Shown here piece after piece: positions 61,176-64,000 of a stretch of DNA of 64,000 nucleotides (position 1 is the stretch's first letter; each line of letters starts with the position of its first letter). The stretch is from Corallococcus macrosporus (GTDB lineage: Bacteria > Myxococcota > Myxococcia > Myxococcales > Myxococcaceae). Under the pieces are notes generated by a model. That model was not told the origin of the DNA and did not search any database. It saw only the letters and a list, made by a program, of their open reading frames with translations. The stretch spans positions 1 to 64,000 of the forward strand of contig NZ_JAFIMU010000001.1 of NCBI RefSeq assembly GCF_017302985.1. Reading direction: 5' to 3'. The translations under genes were made by a program, and so were the position numbers.

Positions 61176-62152
61176 GCATCTGGTCATTCAGCGAAGGCCG
61201 TGTGCGGCCCGCCGTGGCGTCGTCGGACGAAGCGCTCGTGCGCTTCCGGCAGGTGGACCTCGTCCTCATGGTGGCCTGCTCGCTGGCCGCCCTGGCGTGC
61301 GTGGGCCCGGCCCGGTGGGTGCCCCACTCGGGCCGCAACGCGCTCTGCTTCCTCTTCTTCGCCCTGGGCCTGCCGGCCCTGCGCATGCTGGAGGCGCGCT
61401 TCCCGCGCCAGCCGCTCATCGCCATCGTGGCGGACTTCTGGCTCCTGCCGGTGTCGGCGCTGGCGCACGGCTGGCTGGGCCCCATCGTGGATTGGGTCAA
61501 CCCGCTGGTGAAGGACGCCCAGCTCGTCGCGGTGGATCAGCGGCTGTTCGGCTTCCAGATCTCGGTGGCGCTGTCGCACGTCATCCCGCCGTGGGCCAAC
61601 GACATCCTGATGCTCTGCTACTACGGGCACTTCATGTGGCCGCTGCTCCTGGGCATCTACCTGTACGCCCGGGGCAGGGGGGCCACGCCCGGCTTCGACG
61701 AGTACCTGCTGGGGCTGGGCCTGCTCCTGGGCTTCAACTACGCGGCGTACTCACTGGTGCCGGCGGTGGGGCCCCGGTACTTCCTCATCGGCGCGTTCGA
61801 TGGGCCGGCCACCCAGGGGTGGATCCTCACGCCGCTCCTGGAGTCGATGATGCGCACGCCGGCGTACACCCGGGACTGCTTCCCGTCCGGGCACACCGGG
61901 GTGATGCTGGTGGTGCTCATCTACGCGTTCCGGTTCGCCCGGCGGTTCTTCTGGGTGATGCTCCTGCCCGGCATGGGGCTCATCTTCGCGACGCTGGCGG
62001 GGCGGTTCCACTACGCCATCGACCTGGTGTGCGCGGTGCCCCTGGTGCTGGTGGTGACGGGGCTGGCGCTGGCCCTGTCCCGGGCCGCCCGGCAGCGCGC
62101 GGTGGAACAGGGCGCGCGTTCCGTGCCCGTGGACGCTATCGTCCGGCCCTGA
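61172..62152 (+). CDS. PAP2-type (Aur1-like) lipid phosphatase or transferase
   Basis: 326 residues with about eight membrane segments. The C-terminal half has the PAP2 motifs RDCFPSGHTG (catalytic PSGH) and GRFHYAIDLV (H-x3-D), as in the Aur1/PAP2_3 inositolphosphotransferase subgroup, which makes inositol phosphorylceramide in fungi. Whether it is a phosphatase or a headgroup transferase is open. The GTG start overlaps the RND gene stop (GTGA), so it is in the same operon. Confidence 0.83.
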   Translation: MSIWSFSEGRVRPAVASSDEALVRFRQVDLVLMVACSLAALACVGPARWVPHSGRNALCFLFFALGLPALRMLEARFPRQPLIAIVADFWLLPVSALAHGWLGPIVDWVNPLVKDAQLVAVDQRLFGFQISVALSHVIPPWANDILMLCYYGHFMWPLLLGIYLYARGRGATPGFDEYLLGLGLLLGFNYAAYSLVPAVGPRYFLIGAFDGPATQGWILTPLLESMMRTPAYTRDCFPSGHTGVMLVVLIYAFRFARRFFWVMLLPGMGLIFATLAGRFHYAIDLVCAVPLVLVVTGLALALSRAARQRAVEQGARSVPVDAIVRP

Positions 62153-62217
62153 ACCGCCAGCCGGTCGCCCCGGGATCCGGGGAGGACGTGCGCTGGCCTT
62201 TTTCAGAGGCCTGACCC

Positions 62218-63417
62218 ATGTCGCCCCGGCCCGTGCTCGCGCAACGCGTCTCCCGCTTCGGCACCACCGTCTTCTCCGAGTTCAGCGCGCTGGCGCTGAA
62301 GCACCAGGCCGTGAACCTGGGGCAGGGCTTCCCGGACTTCGACGGGCCGGATGCCATCAAGGAAGCCGCCTGGAAGGCCATCCAGGGCGGCGTCAACCAG
62401 TACGCCCCCGGCGTGGGCGCGAAGGACCTGCGCAACGCCATCGCGGAGCACGCGCAGCGCTTCTACGGCCACGCCGTGGACCCCGACACCATGGTCACGG
62501 TGACGAGCGGCGCGACGGAGGCCATCCTCGACGTCATCCTGGGCCTGGTGGACCCCGGCGACGAGGTGGTGGCCTTCGAGCCGTTCTACGACTCGTACGA
62601 CGCCAACATCGCCTTCGTGGGCGCCACGCCGCGCTACGTCCCCCTGCGCCCGCCGGACGCGACGCACACCACGTGGTGGTTCGACCGCGACGAGGTGCGC
62701 GCCGCCTTCGGTCCGAAGACGCGTCTGCTCATCCTCAACTCGCCGCACAACCCCACGGGCAAGGTCTTCACCCGCGAGGAGCTGGAGTTCCTGGGCAACC
62801 TCTGCGCCGAGCACGACGTGAAGGTGCTGGCGGATGAAGTCTACGAGCACATCGTCTTCGCGCCCGCGCGCCACCTCCGCGCCGCCACGGTGCCGGTGCT
62901 CGCGGACCGCACGGTGACGGTGAGCAGCGCGGGCAAGTCCTTCAGCCTGACGGGGTGGAAGATCGGCTGGATCATCGCGCCGCCGCCGCTGAGGGACGCC
63001 GTGCAGCGCGCGCACCAGTTCGTCACCTTCGCCACCGCGTCGCCGTTCCAGGCCGCCATGGCCGTGGCGCTGCGGCTGCCGGACAGCTACTTCCAGGACC
63101 TCACGGCGCTCTACACCGCCAAGCGCGAGCGGCTGCTCACGGGCCTGCGCGCGGCGGGGCTCCAGGCGTTCTCCCCGGAGGGCAGCTACTTCATCCTCGC
63201 GGACGTCACCGGCTACGGCTTCGCGGACGACGTGTCCTTCTGCCGCCACCTGGTGACGGAGGTGGGCGTGGCGGGCATCCCGCCCAGTGTCTTCTACGGC
63301 CCGGAGCACCGGCACCTGGGCCAGCGCTTCGCGCGCTTCGCCTTCTGCAAGACGGAAGGCGTGCTGGACGAAGCCGTGCGCCGCCTGCGCGAGAAGCTGC
63401 CCGCCCTCAAGCGCTGA
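62218..63417 (+). CDS. Class I aminotransferase (methionine/kynurenine type)
   Basis: 399 residues of PLP fold-type I: VNLGQGFPDFDGP at the N-terminus, SGATEAILDVILGL, NSPHNPTGKVF, DEVYEHIVF and PLP lysine K240 in SSAGKSFSLTGWKIGW. Closest in wording to the YbdL/MtnE/kynurenine-oxoglutarate group, which accepts methionine, glutamine or kynurenine. A methyltransferase gene follows after 13 bases. Confidence 0.9.
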   Translation: MSPRPVLAQRVSRFGTTVFSEFSALALKHQAVNLGQGFPDFDGPDAIKEAAWKAIQGGVNQYAPGVGAKDLRNAIAEHAQRFYGHAVDPDTMVTVTSGATEAILDVILGLVDPGDEVVAFEPFYDSYDANIAFVGATPRYVPLRPPDATHTTWWFDRDEVRAAFGPKTRLLILNSPHNPTGKVFTREELEFLGNLCAEHDVKVLADEVYEHIVFAPARHLRAATVPVLADRTVTVSSAGKSFSLTGWKIGWIIAPPPLRDAVQRAHQFVTFATASPFQAAMAVALRLPDSYFQDLTALYTAKRERLLTGLRAAGLQAFSPEGSYFILADVTGYGFADDVSFCRHLVTEVGVAGIPPSVFYGPEHRHLGQRFARFAFCKTEGVLDEAVRRLREKLPALKR

Positions 63418-63430
63418 GGCGCGCACGGCC

Positions 63431-64000
63431 GTGGGCGACGACTTCTTCGGGGAGCTGTACCTGCGCAGCACGCTGCCGTTCCTCTCCGAGGCGGTGACGG
63501 CCCGGGAAGTGGAGTACCTGTCCCGGGCGTTCGCGGACGTGGAGGGGCCGGTGGTGGACCTGGGCTGCGGCCACGGCCGGCACGCGGCGCGGCTCAACAC
63601 GCAGGGCGCGCTCGCTGGCAGGGTGGTGGGGCTGGAGCTGGATCCGCTGTCCCTGCGCCTGCGCCGCCCCGGCTTTCCCGTGGTGCGGGGCGACCTGCGG
63701 GCGCTGCCCTTCCAGGACGCGTCCCTGGGGGGCGCATACGCCTGGTATTCGACACTCTTCGCCTTCAGCGACGCGGAGCACGTCCAGGTGCTGCGCGAGG
63801 TGTCGCGGGTGCTGCGGCCCGGCGGACGGTTGGTGTTCCAGACGGTTCCGTTCGAGCGGCTGGCCGGAAGTCCGGGCGCGTCGTTCCGCGAGCGGTTACC
63901 GGATGGGAGTCTCCTGGAGGAGGAGAGCCGCTTCGACGCGACGCGTGGCCGCGATGTCGGCCAGCGTCAGCTGACACTTCCGGATGGACGTGTCCTGCGA
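63431..64000 (+). CDS. SAM-dependent methyltransferase (truncated by window end)
   Basis: The frame runs off the window after 190 codons. It starts GTG 63431 (GDDFFGELYLRSTLPFLSEA) and contains the SAM-binding loop VVDLGCGHGRHAARL, acidic GLELDP, and the post-motif VVRGDLRALPFQDASLGGAY with LREVSRVLRPGGRLVFQT: a class I Methyltransf_11 protein. Substrate unknown. The C-terminus lies outside the window, so this entry is partial. Confidence 0.85.
   Translation, partial: MGDDFFGELYLRSTLPFLSEAVTAREVEYLSRAFADVEGPVVDLGCGHGRHAARLNTQGALAGRVVGLELDPLSLRLRRPGFPVVRGDLRALPFQDASLGGAYAWYSTLFAFSDAEHVQVLREVSRVLRPGGRLVFQTVPFERLAGSPGASFRERLPDGSLLEEESRFDATRGRDVGQRQLTLPDGRVLR

Overview
The window is high-GC (sampled lines 60-72% G+C) bacterial chromosome with dense genes, GTG/ATG starts and many 4-base start/stop overlaps. 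Gene content points to a myxobacterium of the Myxococcus/Corallococcus type: a DUSAM-domain protein, a PilZ protein of the myxobacterial kind, PEGA-domain kinase-like proteins, many 'DAG'-rich lipoproteins, a sigma-54 promoter, and several response regulators and GGDEF proteins. There is no rRNA, CRISPR array, transposase or integrase.

Layout. 0-9.3 kb: small conserved proteins, a PHP-domain protein, a lipoprotein, zinc-ribbon proteins, a Fur regulator followed by a TlpA-like lipoprotein, an FtsB-like protein, a GAF-GAF-GGDEF diguanylate cyclase, a DUSAM protein and an RsmJ-like methyltransferase. 9.3-11.8 kb: a single-gene island of much lower GC (45-53% in sampled lines) encoding an 811-residue STAND-type NTPase fused to a Ser/Thr kinase. 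11.8-23.4 kb: HAD 5'-nucleotidase, a zinc-ribbon/pseudokinase/NarL-regulator operon, two M16 peptidases plus an RluA-type pseudouridine synthase, envelope proteins and a zinc/CarD-like protein. 23.6-32.1 kb: mlaE-mlaF, then mlaD behind its own sigma-54 promoter, a PfkB kinase, a PilZ protein, a phosphoesterase, phosphatidylserine decarboxylase and hisS, ending at a hairpin.

32.2-37.6 kb: a tightly coupled six-gene operon: SEC11-like S24/S26 peptidase, PqqD-like protein, lipoprotein, a large secreted Ig-like/beta-propeller protein, an easily missed 54-codon peptide gene, and an HprK-like kinase. It looks like a peptide-modification (RiPP-like) locus lacking the usual lasso cyclase genes. 37.6-47.7 kb: miaA, an HdeD-like membrane protein, a PQQ-type sugar dehydrogenase lipoprotein, a GGDEF response regulator with an oxidoreductase-receiver fusion, tRNA-Leu(CAA), an RsmB-type methyltransferase and tRNA-Ala(GGC) with a strong terminator. 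47.8-55.4 kb: a very large hybrid histidine kinase, class I fructose-bisphosphate aldolase, and a TolC/MlaC pair. 55.5-62.2 kb: a probable sphingolipid locus (GNAT-type acyltransferase, serine palmitoyltransferase, RND/MMPL transporter, PAP2/Aur1-like enzyme) around a shared divergent control region. The window ends with an aminotransferase and a truncated methyltransferase gene.

The two candidates for undescribed systems are the STAND-kinase island (9.3-11.8 kb) and the PqqD/HprK/SEC11-like peptide operon (32.2-37.6 kb). Functions are inferred from visible motifs only; no database search was possible.
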